Part shown: piece by piece, positions 39,232-50,969 of the stretch | How positions within the stretch are numbered: the first letter of the stretch is position 1 | Layout: every line of letters starts with the position of its first letter | Assembly (NCBI GenBank): GCA_902729315.2 | Contig: LR746273.1 | Coordinates: 6,964,501-7,028,500, forward strand | Origin: Spirodela intermedia | Lineage: Eukaryota; Streptophyta; Magnoliopsida; Alismatales; Araceae | Direction of reading: 5' to 3' | DNA length: 64,000 bases | Position numbers and translations under genes: made by a program | Notes under the pieces: model-generated | What the model was told of the DNA's origin: nothing | Seen by the model: the letters and a program-made list of their open reading frames with translations, nothing else | Database searches by the model: none

Positions 39232-40190
39232 TATTAAATCACATAAATTAAATATTTATAAATCTAAAAAATACTAATTTTTAGATATTTAGAAATATTT
39301 TTAGATTAAATAATAAAGGTAAAATATATTTAAAATTCAAGAAAGGAAGAAATAAGAGTGTGGATGTCAAGATGACATCTGTGGCCCGACAAATACGAAT
39401 TAGGCAAAAATAGAGTTCCACCTGTCAATTCTTACATAAGTGATTACAAACGATTTAATTGATCAAATTAAGATCTATAAAAGTTAAAATGATTGTATTT
39501 GAATAAAGAAGATTTTCGAAATTTGAAATCATACCAACTATCATTAGATTAAGTAAAAATTAAGTTTAAGATAAGAAAAGTAGAATTTTGGTTTTACTAT
39601 AATGATCACTAAAATTCTGTGTTTGAGAAGATTATCGTGCAATGTGCATAGCGTCAAAAGCTCTCTTTAGAAAAAAATGACATGAGTAATCTCTAAATCT
39701 TCTTATGAAGTCTAAAAATTAATAAGGTGAGTTGACGAATCATCTTCGACGAATGTCACCGAATGCAACAGAAAAATAATAACTTTGTGGATCTCCAACA
39801 ATTATCACCGATAGATATAAGTTGGAACTAGTGACATGGAAGGGGAGTGACCCACATGTGTCCCCAACTAATCTTTAGTCGCTTAAGCCTTCTACTTGTA
39901 GCTCCTCCTAATTGTGCTTCTATCTCACTTGTAGGCCTAATTGACTAGTAGGTCCCTTTTCTTTTTCTTTATTTTTATTTTATTCTCTTCATTTATCTCA
40001 AAACATGATTATAAAAATTATAAAAATTTATAGTAAAATTATATAATTAGTCAAAAAATATATATTAATCAACTTAAAACCAATCTTCATAATTAATATA
40101 AATATAAATCTATTTATTATGAGTTAAGACTTAAAATATATTATTAATTAATTAATAACTCATGATAATAAAGACTTATCAAAACCTTTC
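39232..40190 (-). mobile_element. AT-rich repeat element, inverted copy
   Basis: Read on the minus strand from 40,190 it begins GATAAGTCTTTATTATCATG and follows the element at 32,627-34,290 nearly throughout, without the nested insertion of about 600 bases. It has no coding capacity. Because the two copies are inverted about 5 kb apart, a transcript crossing both could fold into a long hairpin (inference). Confidence 0.6.
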
Positions 40191-40994
40191 TCGTTGCCAT
40201 TTACAATAATCACGGGTGGACAATTTGGGCCCATAATGTACGTCAGGTCCACCAACATTCAGGTCTGAACTATAGACCTAGAAGCCCCCTCATACTAGCC
40301 ATGCACAATAAACATGTGGTCATGGGGCATCCCACCCTTTTCCTATGTCAATGGGCTGGCCTAAGTATATGCCTCATATAGTTAGAGCCGATATCACTCA
40401 TGTATCCATATAACTTTCTAGATGGGTAGATGCCACTTTTCAAAAAGGCGTTGACTTACTTTATCCTGGATGAACTAGTCAACCAGGACCGACTACTCCC
40501 CCTGACCCCACCCCACCCCACCGCGTGAGTAAAGCAATCGCAATATTGAGGTACCCAACTGCTCATCTTTTCATTGAATTGAGGCTGTTCACCAAGACAA
40601 CGGTTGACGGTGGCGCAAGTATGGCGGGTCGACAAAGAAATTCCGGCTTAGAAATGTTCCACCAACTATTCCCGCGTCGGGTCGACCACGCCCAGCGTAT
40701 GGGCGGCCACCCGACAATTAATCAGAGGTCTACCAAACCCTACCCAGATTGGAAAATGATCAGAAGAAGCAACAGGAGGTTCGCCATATTCAAGGTCCGC
40801 AGGTCAACATTTTGCTGCCGGCGGCGTTAGGTGGGCCGACTTATCAGTACAGCGTTGACGTTGACGTTGACGTTGACTTGCCACTACCATAAGATGGTGA
40901 ACTCCTCGCCCTCCATTCCCTCACGTATTCCTCCAACCCAGCCGTCAATCGCCAGCCCACCCGAAGCCTGCCGTCGCCGGAAGTGGCGAGAGAG
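40191..40994. promoter_or_regulatory. Upstream region of malectin-LRR gene 4
   Basis: From about 40,400 it parallels the upstream region of copy 3 (CCATATAACTTTCTAGA, AACCAGGACCGACTA, CCCCACCGCGTGAGTAAAGC, GAAATGTTCCACCAACTATT). It contains the four-fold TTGAC array listed separately. The first 200 bases are unassigned. Confidence 0.6.
40855..40877 (+). promoter_or_regulatory. Four-fold GTTGAC (W-box core) array upstream of malectin-LRR gene 4
   Basis: TTGAC cores at 40,855, 40,861, 40,867 and 40,873 form a perfect six-base tandem repeat, ending 118 bases before the start codon. The same place holds two, two and one cores in copies 1, 2 and 3. TTGAC is the WRKY-binding W-box core. Confidence 0.6.
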
Positions 40995-43677
40995 ATGCAC
41001 TCTCCGCCAAGTCGAGGCCTTCCATGCTCCTTCCTCCTCTTCATTTTTCTCCTGAGATTCGAGCACGCTCTGATTGGAGCACAGCCAGGTAGGTGGGCCC
41101 TCTATTTTCTTCTTGCTACCCGATGCACGACTTAATGAATCAAATGGATTCCGCAGGATTCATCAGCATTGACTGCGGCCTGCCCGATGGCTCGGGCTAC
41201 AGAGAGAATGTCACGGGGATAACCTACGTTCCCGATACCCAGTACGTCGACGCGGGGGAGACGAAGACCGTTGCGGCGGAGGGCTTCGCCAGGCGCTACC
41301 GGACCCTCCGCGTCTTCCCAGAAGGGGTCCGGAACTGCTACAACCTCCGGCCGGTGCAGCCGGGGGGCAAGTACCTGGTGCGAGCCGGGTTCTTCTACGG
41401 CAACTACGACGGCCTGCAAAGCCCTCCCGAGTTCGAGCTGCACATCGGGATCAACGTCAGGCTCACCATCCGATTATCATCAGACGACAGCAGTCTTTCC
41501 GAGGTCATCAAGGCAGCCCAGGGGGACACCCTATGGGTCTGCCTGATCAACACGAACAAGGGGACGCCCCTGATATCGACGATCCAGATGAGGCAGTTCC
41601 CAGACTTTTTATACCCCCACGCCAATGCGTCTCAGAGTTTACATCTCCGACGGCGCTTCAACTTCGGAACAGAGGCCCCGTTAAGGTGAAGGCCATCCCC
41701 ATGAACAATACATACTTGGCTAACTCACCACATTCCCCCTTTGCTGTCTTCGTAATGCAGTAAATAACAAACTGGGTAGGGGCGCTTTCTTCCATGAATG
41801 ATCTATTATCAGCATGAATCTGAGAGGCAAAGTCAACTCGCCTGTAGGTACCCAGAAGACCCCTACGACCGCATCTGGAAAGGCTTGGTGGGAAGTTTTC
41901 CTGTGATTAACACCACCAGACGAGTGGAGACGACTCCAACTGACCATTTCCAGGTACCCTCGCGGGTGCTGGAGACGGCCATCTCGTCTCGAAACATCAG
42001 CGTCGGGTTGGCCATCTCGGCGGCCGTCGGAAATCAGGACGACGTAGTCTACGCCGTCTTGCACTTCGCCGAGCTCCAAAATTTGAGCCGCCACAACCAG
42101 ACGAGGATCATGGACATCCGCGGGAAGGGCAGCGCTGAGGCGATTCTAAGGAGTTACAGCCCTCCGTTCCTAAAGGCAGCTCACGTAAGGATCACCAACG
42201 CCGCAGTCGGACAGACGGGGATATACAACATCTCCCTGATCCCCTCGAACGCATCGACCCTGCCTCCGATGATCAACGCCATGGAGAGCTTTCTGGTGAG
42301 GAAAGTCGACGAACTGCCGACTGACCTGGGCGATGGTGAGACCCCATTAACCTCCCCTTATAATTTCATTTTTCTATTAATTATTTCGTCTCTCTAACAC
42401 TCATTCTAACTTTTTGAAAAACAATTGGCTATTACGCCGGACTGAGTTTACAAAAAGACGAGCGGCCCAACCGTAAAACCATCAATTTTCTCTATCTCTT
42501 CTTAAGAATGTGCCAAAAAGGTCTCCCAGATACCTCGATATCGCTGGCTGTTTTTACCTGGGTAATTCGACGCGGGAGAAAATCCTGCGTTTCTATTTGT
42601 TCAAATCTCGAGTATTTATTTGGCGCGATCTTGTCTCCAGTTCGTGCCATCCAAGGCATCAGGTCAGCGTACAAGCTGAAGAGAAATTGGCAGGGGGACC
42701 CATGTATGCCCAAAGATTATGTCTGGGATGGGTTGCGCTGCGACTACTATGACGGCGTCGACACCCCAAGGATCATCTCTTTGTCAGTGGGTTGAACCCA
42801 TTCGATACGAAACCAAATCCAGGTATCCAACTCCAACCATTTATTTATCAGAGTTGACTTTATATGAATGATGCAGGAACTTATCGTCGAGTGGACTAGT
42901 TGGTGGAATTCCCCCCTCTATTGCGAACCTCACTGCCTTAACAACTTTGTAAGAACTCCTCATGTGGTTTTAGAAGCTTTAGCTGGAAGGGACATTTTTA
43001 AGGTTTATATTTTAATTGATTTTTTATAGGGATTTGTCAAACAACAGTCTTTCGGGTATGTTTCCAGACTTCTTGGCAGAGTTACCTGCTCTTAAGTTGC
43101 TGTGAGTTTCAAAAACATTTCTTCCTCCATTCACATCTTTTAAATATCTCAATGATAAAAAATGGTCTCTCACCTTGTCTATCAGGAATTTGGCAGGCAA
43201 TAACATCACTCTACCGTCTGAAGACCTTTGCAAAAAAATAATGAACGATCGTCTTTCTTTAAGGTTCGTCCCGGTATTATTTCAGATGGATGGCTCCAGT
43301 GCTTACTTTTCATTTGAATAATAACGTAAATTATTATTTTTATTTATATTGGAAAAATACTTCACGTAGAGATCTTGCTGTATGTCTCTCGTACCACGAG
43401 ATCACATGCTATAAAGCTACGATAGGCTACAGATTTTTCACCTTGTTATTTCCTATTTGTTGTCACCGAAAAAATAATTATCTTTACTATGTTTCAAAAA
43501 TTTAGGATTGAAGGGCTTGAAGACATGTGCTCCATTCAGCCAAGTTCCAATCCACCAAGTCCAAGCTACAATTCACCAAGCCCAAGCTCCGATTCATCAG
43601 TCTTGAACAAACAAAAGTATCTTGTTCCCATCACCATAATCAGATCACTAGTTTTGCTAGTTGTCATCCTTATGTGA
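40995..43677 (+). CDS. Malectin-like/LRR protein without kinase, tandem copy 4
   Basis: Exons: 40995-41088, 41157-41685, 41848-42335, 42641-42782, 42877-42948, 43030-43101, 43186-43263, 43506-43677; in frame, 548 residues. Signal peptide MHSPPSRGLPCSFLLFIFLL, malectin-like domain (FISIDCGLPDGSGY to LVRKVDELPTDL), GDPC linker (GDPCMPKDYVWDGLRC), two LRRs plus a degenerate one, a long Ser/Pro spacer (PPSPSYNSPSPSSDSS) and the hydrophobic end SLVLLVVILM. The donor of exon 4 is GTCAGT where the other three have GTAAGT; it remains a GT site but may splice less efficiently. Intron 1 and early exon 2 are almost the same as in copy 3, while later exon 2 resembles copies 1 and 2 more (LTIRLSSDDSSLSEV). 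Same predicted role as the other copies. Confidence 0.9.
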
Positions 43678-46600
43678 ATAATTTTAAGGAGAATAAGGAG
43701 ACACCTTACTTAATATCAACATGAATTTCATCCGAATGTTTCTTGCTTTGTATGAGACAGTTTTTGACATTGATGTGTGATTCTCGAAGCTATTGTCTTC
43801 TTTATGTTATTTATACTACATAATATGAAGTATATGAAAAAATCACCACTGGATGGAAAAACATAGAAGTGGGGAGAAAATCACATGATAGGATAAAAAT
43901 ACAACCAATAGAAAAGTTCAGTTAAATTTTCTTAAAATGAGCACAATGCATATTCTTGTCAGAAATGTCAACATCCCAACTAAATGAATTAATATTTCAA
44001 ACAGCTTTCAAATAGTCATTCATAGTCAAGGAACTTATGTGAACTTATTGTATTCTGAAAGGAATGACTAACAGAAGCTTCAAATTTTGAAAGATGCATG
44101 GGATATGAAAGAGAAGGTACAAATGTTTGTACAAGGTTTGCATCATATCATCTAAAATTCAACAAGAAAATCTATTATAAGTATCTACAAAATTATAAAC
44201 ATCCTCTACATGTTCTCTTAACTGTTAGGCCAACTAGGAACATGGTTGCAAAGGAGCAAGCATTAGATTGGGGTAAGATAAGGGTCGCTCTTTATTGAAG
44301 GGAAGGGGGGCCATGGAGGGGGATACTTTAATTAACTATGGGGAAGCTGATGAAGCTTATTGTCTTGGGAACAAATAATTTAAATCAAGGATGAGGGAAA
44401 GCATTCGCCTCACCTGCAATGGTAAACATTATGACTGAATTCTTTTACTTCTCTTCCTGTCATTGTCATTGACATCTTTCTCACAAAGGGCGAGGATCTT
44501 TAATCATGAAGTTGTCCTTGCCAAGCCACATGTCCATAGTAAGAGCGACTAACTCCCTCTTCTACGTGTGAGTGGAGGCCTCATGGCACCTTACAAAATC
44601 TCTTAACTCGGATGTGGGTCTTGTTCAAACTGGAAAGATTAGGCAAAAACCAAGGCATATTTGCGCTTTAAGAGCTCCTTAGATGATCCGGGTTTGAGTC
44701 TTGCATGTGCACATTTTGATGCATAATGTTTGAAGCACGGCGCGCACTAGAGTGGCTAATGAGGAGGTGGGCTCAAAAGAGGCTCTCTATGAATGGAAAG
44801 AGGACATGAGGGGAGGTGAAAGATACGTACCCTGGACACAATTAAAACGTCAAAGAGACGTTCCCACGCCCAATAACCAATTAAAAAAATCGTGATTTTG
44901 ATTTTCAAAAACCTTTGCAAATACACCAAACATTACATTAGTTCAGTTCCTTTTTTAGCCACGATTATCCGATCATTCAACTGTAATATGTAGGTGTGTC
45001 ATGTGGTCACTTTTTAAATATTATGCCCTCGGTTAACACCAATAGTTGGCTTAATGTTGATCTCGTGTCTAGCGGCTGGCCCATCAAGCCCAGTTGTCTA
45101 TAACCCGACTTTGTGGAGTAGAGTAGGTGTCATCCTTGTGATCCAACCCAGTAACATATGGGCCCTGTACACCTTAATGCGTGCCTAGTCCTGCTACATC
45201 TCTAGTTGGTTCATCGCTTATGAAAATGATCTGCCCAATAGCAATTAGCCCACATGAAAGTAATATTATGTGGAGACCTTATAATAATGAATAAAAGACC
45301 AAAAGAAAATATGTCCAAGAGATTCTAACCCATATACAATCAACTGGACCTCTGGACATAATTTTACTAAATCAAGTGAGCTTTGACCAAGGACCACACA
45401 TGATTGACGAGAGGGAACTAGACATTACTTCAGACACAAGATTTGAAAAACTAGTGCAATAGAATAACAAGGTCCACCCTACTCTTTTTTAAGGTCTTAT
45501 ATTAGGTGATTTAGTGAGTTACATTTAGCCCATTGTTATTAAGTTTGACTTTTCACCTTGTTAATTGTTTCATCTCTACAATACACAATTTGAGCTACAA
45601 GGTTGGATGAAACACAAGAGGAGGGATGAATTGGGTTTTAAAATATCTAAAAAAAATTCTATCTAACTTCTACTTATGTATAAGTGTTGCTAGATGTGTC
45701 GATACACATGCGCTCAATGCTCTCTCATCAACTAACACAAGAGTTTTCATACTTGTTCTCCCTTCACTAAGCTACATCTAGTCCCAAATGAAACTTTCAT
45801 CTAGTATTTACTGATTTCCTCAATAATTATACTAATTTTCATAGGACCAATGACCCAAATATCTCAAGTTCATCTCCTTAGAGGCTCAGCCCTTCTTAGG
45901 CCAAAATCAATTACTAGTGCCTCATGCTTTTGTCAAAAACACTCTCCCCTCACTACCTAGTTAGCTTAGGGCCTAACGAAGAGCCCTAAAGTAGAGAAGA
46001 TGGAGTTAATTGTCTTGCCCAAATCAGTTAGAGAATATGCTACAATATTCTTGCATGACAATGATGTCTATAGTATGAACAGCTTGAGAGGATGACTTGA
46101 ATCCTTATGTATTCAATTAGTTTTCAATCCTCAAACCTTCTTTGATAACTAAACCTTTGTCTTCTAATAATTTCTGCTTTTACATGATCTCTAATATGCA
46201 AAATATTCATTCAAATACTTATCATTTTCCAAAGTACACAATAACAACCTTTGAACATTCCAAACTTTGAATCTCCTTATTTACTCATCATTTTTTATTT
46301 TCAACTGAAGCTCTCTAACTTGATAGAGATCATGTGGATGTTCAGATTAGATCCAAATCATCACGTTTACTTTGACCTTTTGTCCATATAGGTAGCTGAT
46401 GTATCACTATCAAGATGCAGTGTTTGAAAATTAAATATCTCTTTCATTTTCTAACTCTTTATATGATTTGATCCACGAGAAATCTTAATAAACCTATATA
46501 TCATCGTTTCTAAATACTAGATACTACATAATATAGTTAGAGAAATATATAACCAATAGATAAGATTATTCTCACAAATTATTTGTGCATTTAAGCATAT

Positions 46601-46850
46601 ATTTATCCTTTTATTGGATGATGATTCTTCAGCTGATTTCTTTGTTGACCAAATATTCCTAATATGAAGAATCACTTAATCTCAAGGATTAATACCTTGA
46701 TTTTGATTAGTGACAAGATCATTAAATGAATAAAAATAATTATTATAGTAAGTATATTAGGCATCTTAAATACTTGAAGACATATATAAATAAATATTAA
46801 TATTCGATAAATTTTCACTTATAATTATCAAAACTAAGGGAATCAACATA
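43678..46850. other. 3' flank of malectin-LRR gene 4 and AT-rich spacer
   Basis: Begins with the common 3'-flank blocks. The region 44,390-45,560 recurs at 30,340-30,900 with insertions (44,650-45,265 has no counterpart there). The rest, 45,560-46,850, is AT-rich with no gene, transposase or RNA gene that I can support. Confidence 0.5.
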
Positions 46851-46930
46851 CCCTCCAATGATCAACATCGTGATGGCTTTTTGGTAGACAAGTAAATGCA
46901 ACACCAACTAAAATGGGGAATGGTGAGAGA
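46851..46930 (+). pseudogene. Relict of the end of malectin exon 3, second duplicate
   Basis: CCTCCAATGATCAACATCGT followed by a GGTGAGAG donor matches the exon 3 end of the intact genes (PPMIN) and the relict at 34,787-34,955, including the downstream bases. Only this short piece is left. Confidence 0.6.
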
Positions 46931-48079
46931 TGACTTACCTTTTATTTTATTTCTGTTATTTTATCATTATGTTTAAATAGAACAATAGCAAACCAAAATT
47001 GAATACTTGAGTGACTCTAGATCTTTCTACCATCCTACTAAGTACCTAACATGAACAATGTGAGAACTTGTTGTTTAGCATGCAGTAGAGATAAAAAACG
47101 TGTGGATAAGTTTTAAGTTTGGCACATTTCATTGAGTTTTTTCTAAGATTTTTCAACCAAGATCATGACAGGTACAAATCTAGATTCCCCTATGGCAGCT
47201 ACCATCTCTCTCAGTGATATCTAATGCATAAAAAAACAGAAATAAATATTCTATTTTGAGTCCAATTCTAAGTCAGCCTACTTCTCCAATGGAGATCAGT
47301 GAATTTTCAACAGTGAAGACCAGTTTATGTCCAAATTTTGACCCGCAAGATTAAAAGTGAAAGATCGACACATTTAAGATGCTGCTTAGGTTAGGGTGCT
47401 CCACAAATAAGGAGTTGATTAATAGCTATCCACATGACCCTCTCAATTAAACCAGTTGGGATAAGATAAATAGTTTCCTTCAGTGGTTCTTTGGCGGCAC
47501 CTTCAAGAAAATCTATAGGAAAAAAACATTCAATCAAAGACAAGGATCAAGATTTACCACGACGAGAAATAATCATATGCTCCATTGGAGCTGGCTGATG
47601 ACCGTCACAGGGGGCATCTGAGAGGATGAGGTGTGTGGAGAAACTATGTAGGGAGGCGATGGTGCAATCAGGTGGTGGCACTTTGGCGGATATGATTGAG
47701 TGGGGAGTGATGCTGTGGATTTGTAGAAATGGTACTGGGCCTCACAGTCAGCCCCTCATGAACACAAGTAACCCTCACTGCCTCTTCTTCACAAATCGAA
47801 TAACACGATAATATCCAACTTGTGATTACAGGGCTCTTTATATAGTTCTGAAGGATGAAAGAAGTATCCAAATAGATGAACAACTAAGTACAAACTAATA
47901 ATAGATGAAATCATGTTGTTCAGGTGTAACATGCGTACATCTTGATCGTGGCTCCAGATTCCCTTCATCTTACGCGGTATTCTAGTGAGATCATGGTTCT
48001 TCATTACTACATTCCTATCATCTTTCTCAGTGCCCTGGTGGGATCATGGCTCCACTACTTCCCCATCGCCATCGACATC
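46931..48079. other. AT-rich spacer
   Basis: Non-coding. It keeps scattered similarity to 34,956-36,419 (block near 47,005-47,070). A GC-richer patch at 47,600-47,760 has short open frames without known domains. Confidence 0.4.
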
Positions 48080-49566
48080 TCATTGGTTAAATCATCTCTC
48101 TCAACTACGAATCTCAAGGGCAATGGTGCAGCAGCATTCAAATGTCCAGCATCGTCAATAAAGGCAAGAGGGAGACAATGAACATTCATCCCAGCTGATT
48201 TGTCTGTTGGTTCATTCCTGACGAACTTATCTAGACCAAAATACTCGTTGGGAGCAAACCACCATGGCTAGACAACATGAAAAGGCTATGACTTCTCTCA
48301 TTCAAGAAGCCTTTGATAAACAGATTAATTCTCTCATTGATATGCTCCAAATATATGCTTTCTTGGAATACGATAGGTAAAACTAAGAATACCTACTAAT
48401 TTCACCCAAGGGAAATAGAGTGGAGATTCAGTAATCAAATAGTAATTTAAGAAGGTTTTTTATCTTCAATGGGAGTACTTTTGAACAATGACGAAACATC
48501 ATACCAAGTAAGCAATAATAGAATAAAAGCATTGCAGAATTTAGTGCTAGAGAAAGTTTACAACTTTCAAAATATTTTCAAACATGTAATCATTCGTTTT
48601 CAAATCAAAACAAGAGTTATGCTGAATATTCTTCTTTAAAAAAATATATTATTAAAACTAAGAAATTTTATAACCAATAATCTTCATCCCGAGAATGTAA
48701 AGAGAAATCAAATGACAGTACATGCATGTACTGGTGTGTGGTACAGAACAAGATGGTATGCTACGTTGCATGATTTCAAGTGCTATTGACTTTGGCTCAA
48801 CACCCATCTCCCGAAGGTCAACTAAAATATTTGAGGCACCTCACTCGTCAATCGTATAAAGATAAAATTTCAACTCCTATGTGTGGACTCAATCGTGTTG
48901 GAAGCAGCAGCGCCTGTCAGACTAGTTTTTCGTCCAAAACTTCCGTTCTGTGTCAATGAGCCCGGATACGGGGATCGAATCCTCCTCTTAAAAAATTCCA
49001 GTCGTACATCTTCCAGGGCTTACGAGGACTGACCGATCCTCGATACAATGGCCCACACAATAAGATTCGCCAGGTGGGGACCAACCCCCCCAGCTGGCCG
49101 GCTCCACTGGATCGCCAGGTGCTCCTGATCGCTGACCCCCTCACCAGAACTATAACGGCTAGTTGTTGACCCCAAGGGGCAGCGTGGTGGGCTCATGAGC
49201 ATCCGTTGGGCCCCCACTGGCCTGCTGTGGGCCGACTAAGCCACGACATCTCGGCCCATCTCTCTCTCTCTCTCTCTTCGTGAGACCGGGGAGAGTCTCC
49301 TCCTCCCACGCTGCTGGTTGGCTTGCTTCAGCTTCCCGGGCTGTTTCTTCTTACGTTCCCGTTCGTCGGCGTCGTCCCGCTCGCGGCACATCAATGCCGC
49401 TTAGCCCGTGTGCCATGGACGAATCCGCCGGCAGCAAAGATGCCCCAGACACGAGCGCAGACAGAGGAAGGACGGGCGGGCGAGGTGACTGTTCTCCCAT
49501 TAATGCCGGCACTAATCACCTTACCTGTTTGAGAACATTCCGACCCCAGTTTAGTTCAGACGACCC

Positions 49567-49610
<44 letters not shown>

Positions 49611-49720
49611 AGGATGAAGACCCGGAAAGAGAGAGAAGAGAGAGAGCAGAGACTTCGAAGGGAACAAGGAAACTGGGGTATGGAATTGAAATGTTCTGAG
49701 AGATCACATCACATCTTCTG
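48080..49720 (+). repeat. Segmental duplication block, copy B
   Basis: Paralogue of 36,420-38,355 (anchors listed there). It ends near 49,716 after CACATCACATCTT, at the downstream edge of the small membrane-protein gene. It contains CT tracts at 49,259-49,277 and 49,569-49,607 and the 46-codon frame starting at 49,415 that is conserved with copy A. Confidence 0.75.
49569..49607 (+). repeat. (CT)n microsatellite
   Basis: About 19 CT units; the corresponding place in the other duplicate has only a short CT run. Confidence 0.9.
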
Positions 49721-49805
49721 TGTGTGACCCTTTTGTCTGTTTATTCTCAGGCAAGAAGAGATTGAGCGAATGGATCGGGAGAGGACGATGGTTGCGGAGA
49801 GGCAA

Positions 49806-49845
49806 AAAGAAGAAGAAGAAGAAGAAGAAGAAGAAGAAGAAGAAG
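49806..49845 (+). repeat. (GAA)n microsatellite
   Basis: About 12 AAG/GAA units, just downstream of the stop codon of the minus-strand membrane-protein gene and probably in its 3' UTR. Confidence 0.85.
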
Positions 49846-49898
49846 GGGAAGATAAATAAATGAGACCCCTCTCCCTCGGTTGCCAGGGCTCCATTGAT

Positions 49899-50291
49899 CT
49901 ACGGCTCCTCCGCAGAAGCTCGGGGGAGCTGTTCCGCTTGCTGCTGCTTCGCCGTCGGCGGGGAGGCCTCCACTGGAACCACGACCGGAACGGCGGCGGC
50001 GGCGGCGGAGGAGGAAGGTGGGGGACCCGAGGCCGGCAGCTCCAACCTGCCGTCGATGCAGGAGGCGCACTTGGTCTCGATCCATCGTTCGATGTCGTAC
50101 TGGCCGTGGCCGAAGATCCGGCCACTGGCGCAGAGCCGCCCAATCATTCCGGAGATGATGCCGAGAATGGCGATGACGGCCAAGACGCCGATCAAGGGCC
50201 CCACGGACCCGCCGCCGTAGTGCGGCGGCGGGTTCAGCACCATTGCCATCGGCGGCGGCGGAGGATGCTGCTCCAGTGGCAAGGTCGACAT
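49899..50291 (-). CDS. Small proline-rich single-pass membrane protein of unknown function
   Basis: Single-exon frame of 130 residues starting MSTLPLEQHPPPPP. I chose the ATG at 50,291; the frame is open a little further upstream but without an ATG. Residues 30-52 (GSVGPLIGVLAVIAILGIIS with MIG) form one transmembrane helix. It is followed by the motif GHGQYDIERWIETKCASCID, with a CxxC pair, and an Ala/Pro/Gln-rich tail. I recognise the motif GYGQYD-ETKC-SCIDG from a family of small uncharacterised plant proteins; its function is not known to me. The CxxC after the membrane segment could bind metal or form a disulfide (inference). A telo-box (AAACCCTA, 50,438-50,445) lies upstream. The duplicated block B lies immediately downstream. 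Confidence 0.75.
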   Translation of the reverse strand: MSTLPLEQHPPPPPMAMVLNPPPHYGGGSVGPLIGVLAVIAILGIISGMIGRLCASGRIFGHGQYDIERWIETKCASCIDGRLELPASGPPPSSSAAAAAVPVVVPVEASPPTAKQQQAEQLPRASAEEP

Positions 50292-50929
50292 TGCAGACGG
50301 CGGGAGATGCAAAAAGGGAAAAGAACCTCGACGCGGTTCTTCCGACCTGGAGACGGACGGGAAAGGTAAGATCTTCAGCCGGGGGGGTAGGGTTGGGAGG
50401 GGAAGAGCTTGAGATAGAGAGCGGGGAGAGGGCAGAAAACCCTAGATGGGTAAGAGAGAACGAGTTGCCGAAGGGTTCAGCTCTTTCTTCTCTCCTACTC
50501 TCACTTGCGACGACGGAGAGGGCAAAGAAGAAGAGGGAGGCCTTTCTCCTTGTTCCCCCTTTACGGCGACATTAAGCTAATGACCCCTTTTTGAGGGAGC
50601 CCAGATCGGACAGTAAATGAGGCGAAACTCGAGGAAACATCGGCGACGAGAGAGGAAGAGCCCTGAGGAACGAGGACCGTACCAGCGGGCGGGGCCACAC
50701 AGAGATAGACCAAAGATAGATAGGGAGCGAGAGAGAGAGCAGGATACTGCAAGAAATGATGAGAGAAGGGGAGGGGAGTGCAGTGGGCCTTTAAATACGA
50801 GGGAAAGCGGGTTGCTTTACCAAAACGGAGGCAAAAGCGAAGCAGGGGACGGGGGAGATTGGAGAAATGCCCACCACTGTCTTTTAAAGACCCCGCAGAA
50901 AACCAGGGCCTTGAACCCGGCAGCCCCAC

Positions 50930-50969
<40 letters not shown>

